Source: a virus
DNA: 33,956 bases
Reading direction: 5' to 3' (one strand)
IMG/VR virus record: IMGVR_UViG_3300018041_000031
Span: 1 to 33,956 of that record
Shown: piece by piece, positions 24,623 through 32,071 of the stretch
How positions within the stretch are numbered: the stretch's first letter is position 1
How the letters are laid out: every line of letters begins with the position of its first letter
Notes under the pieces: model-generated
What the model was told of the DNA's origin: nothing
The model's input: the letters and a program-made list of their open reading frames with translations, nothing else
Database searches by the model: none
Position numbers and translations under genes: made by a program

Positions 24623-25909
24623 TTAATGGTCTACTCCAGCCCAATCATATGGGCTGTCTAGATCTTGCCAGTGCGATACTAATGCTAAACGCCTGCCCTC
24701 AAGCACCTTCTTAAACCCATGCTTAGATATATCGTTTTCTTCAAAAATATACAAATGGCCAGCTTCTAAACTAAACTCAATATCATAATTAGGAACAAAG
24801 ACCTCCCCGCCAGAAAACTTATCATCTAGCACTACAATTGCAACAGCAATTGCTGCTGGGTGATTGTGTGGTGGTGCAGAAGAGCCAACCTTTGATCGAT
24901 GACCTTTAAACTTAGAAAATGCCACCCGCTTTTGCAAGAAAAATTCTACGTGCTCTTTAACCTTTAAGTTTATATTAGGCAAAGTGTTTTCATCTGTATC
25001 ATCTGTAAAAATAGGCTTCTTATCACTATCTGGGTTTAGTTTTTCCCAATACTCTCTAAAGCATACGGGAGACCAGCACTCATCACCGTCTTCTCGTTGG
25101 TTTAGCTCTAGGAATCTAATAATTTCTACAGCATCATTACTTGTAATAAAATCTTTAATATCTAATACAGGCAGCTTGTTTGCAAATCTAAGCTTGGCCT
25201 TTGTTCCATACCTAGACATAATTGTTCCAGCCTCTGGCCCATCATCTTCTCTCCACTGGTGTTCAGTAGCATCTGCTATTTCAGAGAACCTAGCTTGATC
25301 TATTTCGCTTTCATAATCCCAAAATGCAACAATAACATACCTTGGCCTTATGTGATCTATATCACCTGTGACTTGACGAACTCCGTGAAGATTTTCACCG
25401 CCTCCTTTAAAAACTAGCAAGGACTTTGCCACTGGCTTAATTTCAAAATTCTGATTGGGGAAATATAGTTCGCCGCCATCATAATCGTCATTAAGATATA
25501 AGAGTGTTGCCAAAGGGAAAACATCTGCATGTGGGGGAGCAGAAGCACCATGAATATACCTATGCATCACAACCTTTTTTAGCTTCATAGGCTTAAAGGT
25601 ATATCTGTTTGCCGCATCCAAAAGCTTATGGAAGAATGCAGAAATACCATCCAGGGTGCTGGTATCTTCTGCTGTCTTATCTGAATTGGTATCTATACAA
25701 TCTGGTGTTAATACAATATAGTTTTCGTCAACATTTGGAAAATGTTCTGCGTGTGTGTGATGAGCACAAGAAATATCTTCACTATCAATAAAACTAATAA
25801 ATCCACGGACATCCTCATCAGAAGCAAAATCTGGGGCTTCGGCAACATTGTCTGTATGCATGACATACTCTCGATTGCCAAAGTAAGTTTCGTTTATCTT
25901 AGTGCCCAT
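24623..25909 (-). CDS. Double-domain 2OG-Fe(II) oxygenase, second domain altered (428 aa)
   Basis: Two oxygenase domains in one chain. Domain 1 (about 1-205) is complete: His127 and Asp129 (APPHADVF), His175 (NLHGV), Arg190 (RPRYVIVAFWD). Domain 2 (about 245-420) aligns well (APPHNHPAA, SGGEVFVPNYDI, SKHGF, GRRLALVSHW) but has His348-Asn-His350 where HxD is expected. The carboxylate ligand is thus replaced by His, while distal His397 and Arg407 remain. Domain 2 resembles the next gene downstream (23853-24587). It may be catalytically dead, a substrate-binding domain, or chemically changed; halogenases are known to lose this carboxylate, though to Ala or Gly. The ATG at 25909 forms TAATG with the previous stop; an upstream in-frame TTG is not preferred. 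Confidence 0.87.
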   Translation of the reverse strand: MGTKINETYFGNREYVMHTDNVAEAPDFASDEDVRGFISFIDSEDISCAHHTHAEHFPNVDENYIVLTPDCIDTNSDKTAEDTSTLDGISAFFHKLLDAANRYTFKPMKLKKVVMHRYIHGASAPPHADVFPLATLLYLNDDYDGGELYFPNQNFEIKPVAKSLLVFKGGGENLHGVRQVTGDIDHIRPRYVIVAFWDYESEIDQARFSEIADATEHQWREDDGPEAGTIMSRYGTKAKLRFANKLPVLDIKDFITSNDAVEIIRFLELNQREDGDECWSPVCFREYWEKLNPDSDKKPIFTDDTDENTLPNINLKVKEHVEFFLQKRVAFSKFKGHRSKVGSSAPPHNHPAAIAVAIVVLDDKFSGGEVFVPNYDIEFSLEAGHLYIFEENDISKHGFKKVLEGRRLALVSHWQDLDSPYDWAGVDH

Positions 25910-26553
25910 TAGAAGTCCCAAAAAGATACTATGGAGTATCGAGTACCAGAAGTAATCTCTGTTACTCCATGGATATTCTCTACGCCTCCACTAAAAATAT
26001 ACATAGACCCTGCATTAGGGTGAATATCAATTCCGTGATCTGGAAAGTATAGATTACCACCAGCATAATCGCTATTTAGGTATAGGATTCCCACATACTT
26101 TAGATTGTCAAATCCTTCTGTGGGGTTTCCATCAAAATCTGAGTTATCTGAGTGCGGGTTGGCCGATGAACCGACATCCCATTTTTGAGCATGAATAGAT
26201 GTTGGAATCACATCCTTGTTATAGACTGTTGCCACTGCATGCTTAAGCTTGGCATTGATATCTTCAAAGATGCTGTCTGGCATACCGAAATGTGATGGCA
26301 AAACAGAGCCAGCTTGCAAGGGTGCACCACGGGATCCATTAAATGCAGTTTCTCCCCACCTATCTTCTTCTTTAAAATAAGTTACCAAAGATTCTGCTGT
26401 TGACTCTGTAATAAAGTGTGGAATCTCTAAGATTCTGTTGCGGTCTACGCCCAGCCTTCCTTTTCCATCTGTAATCTCTTCATCCTTAAAAAATACAAAC
26501 GACTCTGGATCGAGCTCTGGTATCAGGTACGTGGTCTTATTATTAGTATCCAT
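25909..26553 (-). CDS. 2OG-Fe(II) oxygenase, P4H-like (214 aa)
   Basis: Fe ligands His134 and Asp136 (SSANPHSDNSDFDG), His195 (NIHGV), 2OG-binding Arg205 (SGTRYSIVSFWDF). It is similar throughout to the 244-residue enzyme at 23853 (ILEIPHFITESTA; GGNLYFPDHGIDI; FDGNPT near the metal site). The chain ends directly after the last core strand, with no C-terminal extension. The ATG at 26553 has GAGGA five bases upstream and overlaps the previous gene by 11 bases; a possible start four codons earlier lacks such a site. It is coupled to the double-domain gene by TAATG. Substrate unknown. Confidence 0.88.
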   Translation of the reverse strand: MDTNNKTTYLIPELDPESFVFFKDEEITDGKGRLGVDRNRILEIPHFITESTAESLVTYFKEEDRWGETAFNGSRGAPLQAGSVLPSHFGMPDSIFEDINAKLKHAVATVYNKDVIPTSIHAQKWDVGSSANPHSDNSDFDGNPTEGFDNLKYVGILYLNSDYAGGNLYFPDHGIDIHPNAGSMYIFSGGVENIHGVTEITSGTRYSIVSFWDF

Positions 26554-27430
26554 CTGGGTCCTCAATTTTCTTTTTCTTGTATCCAGAATTTACGACTCGT
26601 CTTTTTTCTAGCCAAAACCACAAATCCTTGCCATACTCTTCCATGTTTGCTCGCCATTCATCAGACCCCTCAGAAAGCAAGGAGTAGAATATGCTAACAA
26701 AGTATTTATCTCCACCAGTTACTCTATTAACTGAATGAAAATAGTAATAGTCCTGATCGAGCATGAAATCTGGATGTCCAGATGGGAAAACAACAAGGTC
26801 TCCAGCTTCTGGCCTATAGACCACACCACGAACATCTAAACTCTCGTCTGGACCAAACTGCTCTGGTCTTCTGAGGTATGGCCTAGATAATCTTTTTTCT
26901 AAATTAAAAACCATCTCTCCACCATTAAAATTATCATTAATATACATTGTGCATGTCACTACTGGCTTTAATCCAGGGGTATCTTGCATTGAAAAAGTAT
27001 AGTCTGTGTGGTAGTTCATGTTAAACTCTGGGCTAGAAATATTCGGTGCTGGTAATGTGTGGTCATACTTGTAATAAGCTGGACCATCTGCATGCCAATC
27101 TAAAGAAAGATCGATGCCGTGATCTTCAGAGTAATGCTCGAATCCTCTTCGTGCAGCCTCTGTTATCATATCAACTAGCTCTAGCTCTCTTCTTTTTTTA
27201 GGATCTTCTTCTGTTTTCAATAGCCAGCCAGCATTATGGTTTGGCAAACCGTCTGCTAAGTTTGTACCCAAATCATTCCAGGTTTCCCACTGGTTATAAT
27301 AAATAAAATCTTCTGGATTTTGTTCGGATTTAATTAGAACGTCAAGAAGGTCTTCCCACTTTGGCAGGAGGTTTTTATAAACTCTGATCAGTGGTGCTTC
27401 TGGTATATCATAGTATTCTAGATCTTCCAT
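26543..27430 (-). CDS. 2OG-Fe(II) oxygenase, lysine-type 2OG site (295 aa)
   Basis: Larger member of the cluster. Fe ligands His141 and Asp143 (NMNYHTDYTF), His232 (YYFHSVNRV). At the 2OG-binding position Lys242 (GGDKYFVSIFY) replaces the Arg found in most neighbours, as in collagen-type prolyl-4-hydroxylases. An insertion of about 30 residues (NLEKRLSRPYLRRPEQFGPDESL) sits between the metal loop and the distal His. It is a paralogue of the next gene (27430-28374): PLIRVYKNLLP versus PRVHIYKNLLP, and both have VVFPSGHPD/LVFPSGHPD. The ATG is in a TAATG overlap; an upstream GTG in frame is not preferred. C-terminus Lys/Arg-rich. Substrate unknown. Confidence 0.86.
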   Translation of the reverse strand: MEDLEYYDIPEAPLIRVYKNLLPKWEDLLDVLIKSEQNPEDFIYYNQWETWNDLGTNLADGLPNHNAGWLLKTEEDPKKRRELELVDMITEAARRGFEHYSEDHGIDLSLDWHADGPAYYKYDHTLPAPNISSPEFNMNYHTDYTFSMQDTPGLKPVVTCTMYINDNFNGGEMVFNLEKRLSRPYLRRPEQFGPDESLDVRGVVYRPEAGDLVVFPSGHPDFMLDQDYYYFHSVNRVTGGDKYFVSIFYSLLSEGSDEWRANMEEYGKDLWFWLEKRRVVNSGYKKKKIEDPDGY

Positions 27431-28374
27431 TAGTGAAGTCCGCACTCCTTATCGCTAGCCGCAGTTCTTGTCTTGAGCATTTGCAGCTCTTCGTGGGTTT
27501 TGACTCTGGCCTTTATACGCTCAAGCTCCATTGCTTCCCAAACCTCTGGGCCATATTTTTCTAGACCTGCATTCCACTCTGGCGTACCCTCAAACGGTAT
27601 TAGATGATATGATCTGATAAAATACTTGTCATCTGGCTTTTCCTCAGACTTGCTTGTTCTACTTACACCATGAAAGTATGTGCTTTCTTCGGATAGGATA
27701 TCTGGATGACCAGATGGGAAAACCAAGACATCGCCTGCCTGTGGCTTATACACATGAATTTCTTCGTCTTGGAGTGGCTCTTCCCCAAAAGAATCTTGCT
27801 GATGACCTAGGGCAAACCACATTTCTCCACCCTCATAGCTATCATTTAAATACATGGTACAGGTAATTGCAAACTTATCTCCTGGCTCATCGCCACGAAT
27901 ATAGTCATAGTCTGTGTGATACTTCATGCTTAGATAGTCTATTCTACAGTGCTCCATTTCGGAGTCATACTTGCAGATCGATGGGCCCATGGTTGTCCAG
28001 TTCTCTTCTCTGGTAACTCCATGGTATTGCATATAATGTTGTGTGGCATAGCGAAAAGCGTCGGTTAGCTCTTGAACTATAGCCTCTTCTTCTGCTTTAC
28101 GATCCTGATCAACTAGTTCTGGATAAATTGGATTGTACTCAATACCGCCAATAGTTTCTCCAAAAACGAACCACTTATCCCACTTGTTAAAATAGTACGA
28201 AGATGCTCTATCTTTGCCAGACTCTTTAAGTATTTCTACAAGTCTTGCAGCATTTGGCAAAAGATTTTTATATATGTGAACTCTTGGATAAAACTCTTGA
28301 AATTCTACCTTGTCTAGCTCTTGTGAATCTACTGGATCAATTGCCCACGTGCCGCCCTTAATCTGACTTGGCAT
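27430..28374 (-). CDS. 2OG-Fe(II) oxygenase, lysine-type 2OG site (314 aa)
   Basis: Fe ligands His153 and Asp155 (MKYHTDYDY), His235 (TYFHGVSRT) and Lys250 (DDKYFIRSYHL) for 2OG. It is the closest relative of the following gene, with the same length class, the same N-terminal IYKNLLP motif, a YYFNKWDKWFVFGE segment and an insertion before the distal His. Its C-terminus is a long helix (GLEKYGPEVWEAMELERIKA). The ATG at 28374 has AGGAG about seven bases upstream and overlaps the previous gene by 17 bases; a TTG directly before it is ignored. Together these two form a lysine-type subgroup with large N-terminal domains of about 130 residues. Confidence 0.87.
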   Translation of the reverse strand: MPSQIKGGTWAIDPVDSQELDKVEFQEFYPRVHIYKNLLPNAARLVEILKESGKDRASSYYFNKWDKWFVFGETIGGIEYNPIYPELVDQDRKAEEEAIVQELTDAFRYATQHYMQYHGVTREENWTTMGPSICKYDSEMEHCRIDYLSMKYHTDYDYIRGDEPGDKFAITCTMYLNDSYEGGEMWFALGHQQDSFGEEPLQDEEIHVYKPQAGDVLVFPSGHPDILSEESTYFHGVSRTSKSEEKPDDKYFIRSYHLIPFEGTPEWNAGLEKYGPEVWEAMELERIKARVKTHEELQMLKTRTAASDKECGLH

Positions 28375-29080
28375 CAAACTCTCCTAGCTCAGTAATGGTC
28401 CAAAAGAACGGGCAAGTATATCTTTCTCCAGAAGTAATTTCTGTAATGCCGTGGATGTAGTGCATGTCTCCTGGGAAGAAGTGTGCAGCACCCCTCTTTG
28501 GCTTAAACTGAATCCCTTGGTTTGGAAAGTATAGCTCGCCACCCTCATAGTCATCATTAATATAGAACAGCCCAGCTAGGTCATACCACGGGAATGCATT
28601 TGGCTTGCCAGCATCATCTCCGATATGCAACTCTTTATCAGCATGCGGTATCTGGAATGTTCCTGGAGTCCATCTAACCATTGCAGGCTTTGTGGGGAAG
28701 CAGGTAACATTAAAAAACTCTTCAACAATTGGCTTAAGCCTTAGGACAATATTGGAGATAACGGAAAGCACTTCTGGATTTGCATCATAGATTGTATTCC
28801 ATGTTGCTACTCGATCTTTCCAGTAGGAGGCATCATAGATTTGCACGCCCTCTTCATTCCACTGATCTTCTGTATAGTCCCAATGCGTATTGTTTCGAAT
28901 AAAATTATTCAGAAAAATAAGCTCATTTTCTGTAAGAAAATCCTCAATCTCTACGATATTATCTGCAGATGTGCCAAAATATTTCGATGGAGTAATTGAC
29001 TTGGGATCGTCTAAAAATCTATAAAATGGATCTTCCCAAAGTTCGTCTCCACTTTTGTACTCTCTTTTTGTATTATCCAT
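28358..29080 (-). CDS. 2OG-Fe(II) oxygenase, P4H-like (240 aa)
   Basis: Fe ligands His146 and Asp148 (TFQIPHADKEL), His210 (YIHGI) and Arg220 (SGERYTCPFFW) for 2OG. Characteristic sheet motif YEGGELYFPNQGIQFKP (178-194). N-terminal sequence NIVEIEDFLTENEL is the usual start of this fold. This gene begins a transcription unit: ATG 29080 is six bases after TGA-TAAAAT (29087-29095), without a ribosome site. The unit probably continues through the next four overlapping or coupled genes down to 24623. The C-terminus ELGEFDAKSD contains the ribosome site and start of the next gene. Confidence 0.88.
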   Translation of the reverse strand: MDNTKREYKSGDELWEDPFYRFLDDPKSITPSKYFGTSADNIVEIEDFLTENELIFLNNFIRNNTHWDYTEDQWNEEGVQIYDASYWKDRVATWNTIYDANPEVLSVISNIVLRLKPIVEEFFNVTCFPTKPAMVRWTPGTFQIPHADKELHIGDDAGKPNAFPWYDLAGLFYINDDYEGGELYFPNQGIQFKPKRGAAHFFPGDMHYIHGITEITSGERYTCPFFWTITELGEFDAKSD

Positions 29081-29086
29081 GATAAT

Positions 29087-29095
29087 ATTTTATCA
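29087..29095 (-). promoter_or_regulatory. Extended -10 promoter of the 240-aa oxygenase operon, leaderless
   Basis: TGA-TAAAAT on the minus strand, six bases before ATG 29080; no ribosome site. Confidence 0.62.
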
Positions 29096-29103
29096 CAAAC
29101 TTG

Positions 29104-29838
29104 CTATTCATACTTTCTTCTTTGCCAAACTTCATTAAGATATACCCCGCCTTTGGGTGTGCGATATTTCTCAATGTTTGCCATATTGTCATTCCAAATC
29201 TTTTCATGATCTGGATATTCATAGTCTGACTTCCAGCTTTCTCTTTTAAAAGGAATAATCTGCAAGAATGGTGTGCCCTTTGGCAATACACCTTGGTAGT
29301 CTTTAGCAAGGAAAAAAGGAACTGTGCCAAATAGATTAACGTTATCGCTGTCTATGATTCCGCTAGTAGTTTGAAAAGGAAGCTCATATCTATTCATTGG
29401 TTGTATATACAATGCACTATATCCTGACGGAAGTTTTACTGCCCACTCTCCATACCAAGCAAAATGAAACTGATCATACCCCCATGGCACCTGGAATCCA
29501 GGCATAGGTGGTCTTTCTTGTACAAAGTTTGGGAATCTTTCATCTGTAATCTGTACATGAGGGATACCTTTATCGTCTCTAGTAAACACTAGGTCACATG
29601 GTGTTTTAAAGGCATAGCCAGTTTCTAAGCCATCATATACTACTGGGCATGACTTCCAGCTGTGGATGTTGTTGCCCTGTGGGTCTTTATAGTTATTTCC
29701 TGCTGGGTCCTTATAGTACCTTGGAGCTTGGCGATACCATTCTGGTATTGTTTTCCCAATAGGTCCTGGGTCTGTGTCATTATCATTTGGATCAACTGCA
29801 TAGGAGTCAGCGATAAATGTAATCTTTTTACTGCTCAT
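29104..29838 (-). CDS. Phage protein with GTPxxQIIPFKRE motif, DUF6065-like
   Basis: A 244-residue protein of unknown function. It contains IPEWYRQAPRYY (31-42), KSCPVVYDGLETGYAFKTPCDL (62-83, Cys at 64 and 81), PSGYSALYIQPMNRYELPF (137-155), a SGIIDSDNVNLFGTVPFF part and PKGTPFLQIIPFKRESW (186-202). I recognise these motifs from T4-like and cyanophage proteins of unknown function, and the GTPxxxIIP element is shared with the next-upstream DUF6065 gene (29828-30538), so the two are probably distant paralogues. The ATG overlaps that gene's end by 11 bases, and GTAAGG is just upstream. Placement inside the oxygenase cluster suggests a common pathway, but no catalytic residue can be named. Confidence 0.7.
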   Translation of the reverse strand: MSSKKITFIADSYAVDPNDNDTDPGPIGKTIPEWYRQAPRYYKDPAGNNYKDPQGNNIHSWKSCPVVYDGLETGYAFKTPCDLVFTRDDKGIPHVQITDERFPNFVQERPPMPGFQVPWGYDQFHFAWYGEWAVKLPSGYSALYIQPMNRYELPFQTTSGIIDSDNVNLFGTVPFFLAKDYQGVLPKGTPFLQIIPFKRESWKSDYEYPDHEKIWNDNMANIEKYRTPKGGVYLNEVWQRRKYE

Positions 29839-30538
29839 GCCTTACCCTCATTACAATCTTTTTAGATTCGTGCTTTCCATCTGGGTTGCCATTATGGTCT
29901 ACTGCATCTCTATAAAAATGCGTCCATGTCCCAGCCATATTCAGCTCCATACTGACATCACCACGATCTCTCATCTTAGTCTTCCAAGTTTCGTCACGCA
30001 TGTATGGTGGGTCTCCTGCTGTAACCGACAGCTCGTGCTCTTGAATACCCGCTGTTGAAATAGGGATGATTGCAGCAATTGGGGTGCCAGCTGGAATGGT
30101 AATTTCAATATTTGGCTCTGTTATCATCCATGCTATTGGAAGCTCTCCCTGCAAAACTGAGGGGCTAATAATAGTAGACATACACTGAGCACCCCTAATA
30201 AACTGATTTGGAACTGGCATTGTAAGTAAAGAAAGGTCTTCTTTATCTGGTGCGTCAAAGGTTATTCCAGTATAAAAACTAATTGTCCTGTTTCCTCTGC
30301 CTGGATGCGTATAGCTTTCACCCTTGAGTGTCTTTACGTGATCCGAAGTAGAATCGTTTACCCCATCCCAAATAAAAGTAATATCTTCTGGAAGTGATAT
30401 CCCCCACCCAAGCCTGTTCGATAAAGAAACTGGAAAACACTGGTATGCATGTCTGTCAAAAGTGAAGTCCATCCAGTCTCTCTGTAGTGGAAGTTGGTCA
30501 ATAGAGGCTATGCCTCTGCTATATGCATTAATCTGCAA
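29828..30538 (-). CDS. DUF6065 family protein
   Basis: A 236-residue protein matching what I recall of the DUF6065 pattern: RDWMDFTFDRHAYQCFPVSL (20-39), NRLGW (41-45), ITFIWDGV (53-60), NQFIRGAQCMSTI (111-123), a MITEPNIEITIPAGTPIAAIIP stretch (138-159) and a Glu/His-rich following part. Function of the family is unknown to me. The start appears to be a TTG at 30538, two bases after the previous stop: there is no upstream ATG, and the N-terminus MQINAYSRG matches the family's usual beginning. The next gene overlaps its end by 11 bases. Its partner is probably the downstream paralogue; both lie within the oxygenase cluster. Confidence 0.75.
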   Translation of the reverse strand: MQINAYSRGIASIDQLPLQRDWMDFTFDRHAYQCFPVSLSNRLGWGISLPEDITFIWDGVNDSTSDHVKTLKGESYTHPGRGNRTISFYTGITFDAPDKEDLSLLTMPVPNQFIRGAQCMSTIISPSVLQGELPIAWMITEPNIEITIPAGTPIAAIIPISTAGIQEHELSVTAGDPPYMRDETWKTKMRDRGDVSMELNMAGTWTHFYRDAVDHNGNPDGKHESKKIVMRVRHEQ

Positions 30539-30540
30539 AA

Positions 30541-31254
30541 CTAATCGCCACTCTCTTCCATGAACTTTTCACTGTGAAACTTATTAGAATAATCTAGCAT
30601 TGTCACAAGAGAATACTTTGTGCCATCAACTACTGGCATTGCACGGTGTGGGTACATATAGTTAGACGGAAAAATAAAGAGATCTCCAGCCTTTGGCTTA
30701 TAGTGAACATTCTGAAGCCTAAAGAAGATTTCTCCACCAGTATAATTATCGTTAACATAACCAACCAATGACACTACGCAATTATAGCTATACCCGTGGT
30801 CTGTGTGCTCCTGGAAGTGTTGCCCTGGACCATACTTAATAAAGTTAATTGCCTCCCAATAACGCAACTCTCCAACATTGTGTCTTTTTGTGTAATCCTT
30901 TACTGCCTGAAGCTTTCTAAAATAAACATCTTCCCATAAAGACTGCAATTTTAAGGATGATTCTGATGTATCGTGCTCAATATCTGACTTTTTAAACTTG
31001 ATATCAAAGCAGTCTCGATACTCTGGCATCGTCATACCATAGCCCACCATGGCCTTCTGATACTCAAAGCCATTATCTGGCTCCTGCATAACTTCTTCTA
31101 GCCTGTCAATAATCTTTATACTTTCTGGCAAAGCATCGTGGTAGACAAGAATTCCATTGCCAAGGTCTGTTATAGAACTCCACGTTTGCTCTTCAATGTT
31201 GTACCAGTTATGAAGCCTTTCTTCATGCTCAACCATTTCTTTAAGCTCTTCCAT
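30541..31254 (-). CDS. 2OG-Fe(II) oxygenase, lysine-type 2OG site (237 aa)
   Basis: Fe ligands His150 and Asp152 (QEHTDHGYSY), His203 (YPHRAMPV) and Lys213 (GTKYSLVTMLDY) for 2OG. It is a clear paralogue of the preceding gene (31264-32010): both have YRDC/ARDCVDF(D)IKF, a GPGQHF or GTGKHF motif directly before the metal site, NDNYTGGE, FPS..IYEH/FPSNYMYPH and GTKYS. The gene has GAGGAA six bases before the ATG and follows the other's stop by nine bases, so they form one operon. The substrate is unknown. This pair lacks the usual HGV after the distal His, suggesting a different substrate class. Confidence 0.88.
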   Translation of the reverse strand: MEELKEMVEHEERLHNWYNIEEQTWSSITDLGNGILVYHDALPESIKIIDRLEEVMQEPDNGFEYQKAMVGYGMTMPEYRDCFDIKFKKSDIEHDTSESSLKLQSLWEDVYFRKLQAVKDYTKRHNVGELRYWEAINFIKYGPGQHFQEHTDHGYSYNCVVSLVGYVNDNYTGGEIFFRLQNVHYKPKAGDLFIFPSNYMYPHRAMPVVDGTKYSLVTMLDYSNKFHSEKFMEESGD

Positions 31255-31263
31255 AATTCCTCA

Positions 31264-32010
31264 CTAATATATCAGCTCTTGTTTTGCTTGGGTGTAGTCA
31301 AAATACTTTGCTCCGCCCCTATCGTTATAGTCTGTCATGACAACAATAGAATACTTCGTACCATCAATAATTGGCTCTGACTGGTGTTCATAAATAAAGG
31401 TAGACGGGAAAACCACAAGGTCGCCAACTTCTGGCTTTATTGTTAGGCCAAACCTAGGGAATGTAAGCTCTCCGCCAGTATAGTTATCGTTTAAGTATGC
31501 AACAGCAGATACAGTAGTTACATATGCTGGTCCGTGATCTGCGTGTACAGCAAAATGTTTTCCTGTTCCCTCATACTTTACATAGTTAAAAACTTCATAG
31601 TAATTCATACCTACCCCCCAGTATGTGCCATAGTCACTAACATGTGGGTGAATTTTATCAAAAGAGAGCTGGTGCACGGCATAGAGTTCTCTATTGCTGT
31701 CATTTTCTGGCCCAAAACATTTATGACCAATCTTAAAATCTACACAGTCTCTAGCATATGAGATCTTTTCATGCCCCTCAGTAACCAAAGCACCATTCCA
31801 TGAATGCTCAGAGCCATTAGAAAGGTTTTTCTCCAGAGTACTAATGATGTATTCTACATCTTTTGGGCTAAAAACATTTTTGTAAACATTAATGCCTAGT
31901 GCTGGATTTTCTACTACAATGCCGCTGGACATTGTCCTCGTAGCCATCCTATTATGAGAAGTTTCTGACCTGTCTTTGGTCAGCCAAGGATTATTATGTT
32001 CTATACCCAT
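31264..32010 (-). CDS. 2OG-Fe(II) oxygenase, lysine-type 2OG site (248 aa)
   Basis: Fe ligands His156 and Asp158 (AVHADHGPAY), His209 (YEHQSEPI) and Lys219 (GTKYSIVVMTDY). The sheet motif NYTGGELTFPRFGLTIKP (177-194) is typical of the cluster. The first gene of the oxygenase island: ATG 32010 lies six bases after TGG-TATAAT (32017-32025) with no ribosome site. An ORF seven codons longer would start inside the promoter and is rejected. A strong terminator (32030-32059) ends the previous gene just upstream, so this unit is transcribed separately from the fibre gene. It is paralogous to the next gene. Confidence 0.88.
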   Translation of the reverse strand: MGIEHNNPWLTKDRSETSHNRMATRTMSSGIVVENPALGINVYKNVFSPKDVEYIISTLEKNLSNGSEHSWNGALVTEGHEKISYARDCVDFKIGHKCFGPENDSNRELYAVHQLSFDKIHPHVSDYGTYWGVGMNYYEVFNYVKYEGTGKHFAVHADHGPAYVTTVSAVAYLNDNYTGGELTFPRFGLTIKPEVGDLVVFPSTFIYEHQSEPIIDGTKYSIVVMTDYNDRGGAKYFDYTQAKQELIY

Positions 32011-32016
32011 ACAAAA

Positions 32017-32025
32017 ATTATACCA
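32017..32025 (-). promoter_or_regulatory. Extended -10 promoter of the first oxygenase gene, leaderless
   Basis: TGG-TATAAT on the minus strand, six bases before ATG 32010, immediately behind terminator 32030-32059. The -35 position falls in the terminator stem, so the promoter must rely on the TGn. Confidence 0.72.
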
Positions 32026-32029
32026 TAAC

Positions 32030-32059
32030 AAAAGGCCCGTCGCAATGGACGGGCCTTTT
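32030..32059 (-). terminator. Terminator of the FN3/HFPP gene
   Basis: A perfect 12-base-pair stem (32030-32041 with 32048-32059; core GGCCCGTC) and a 6-base loop, with TTTT at the stem end on the minus strand. It follows the stop of the gene at 32072. Confidence 0.87.
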
Positions 32060-32071
32060 GTATTTAGTTAT

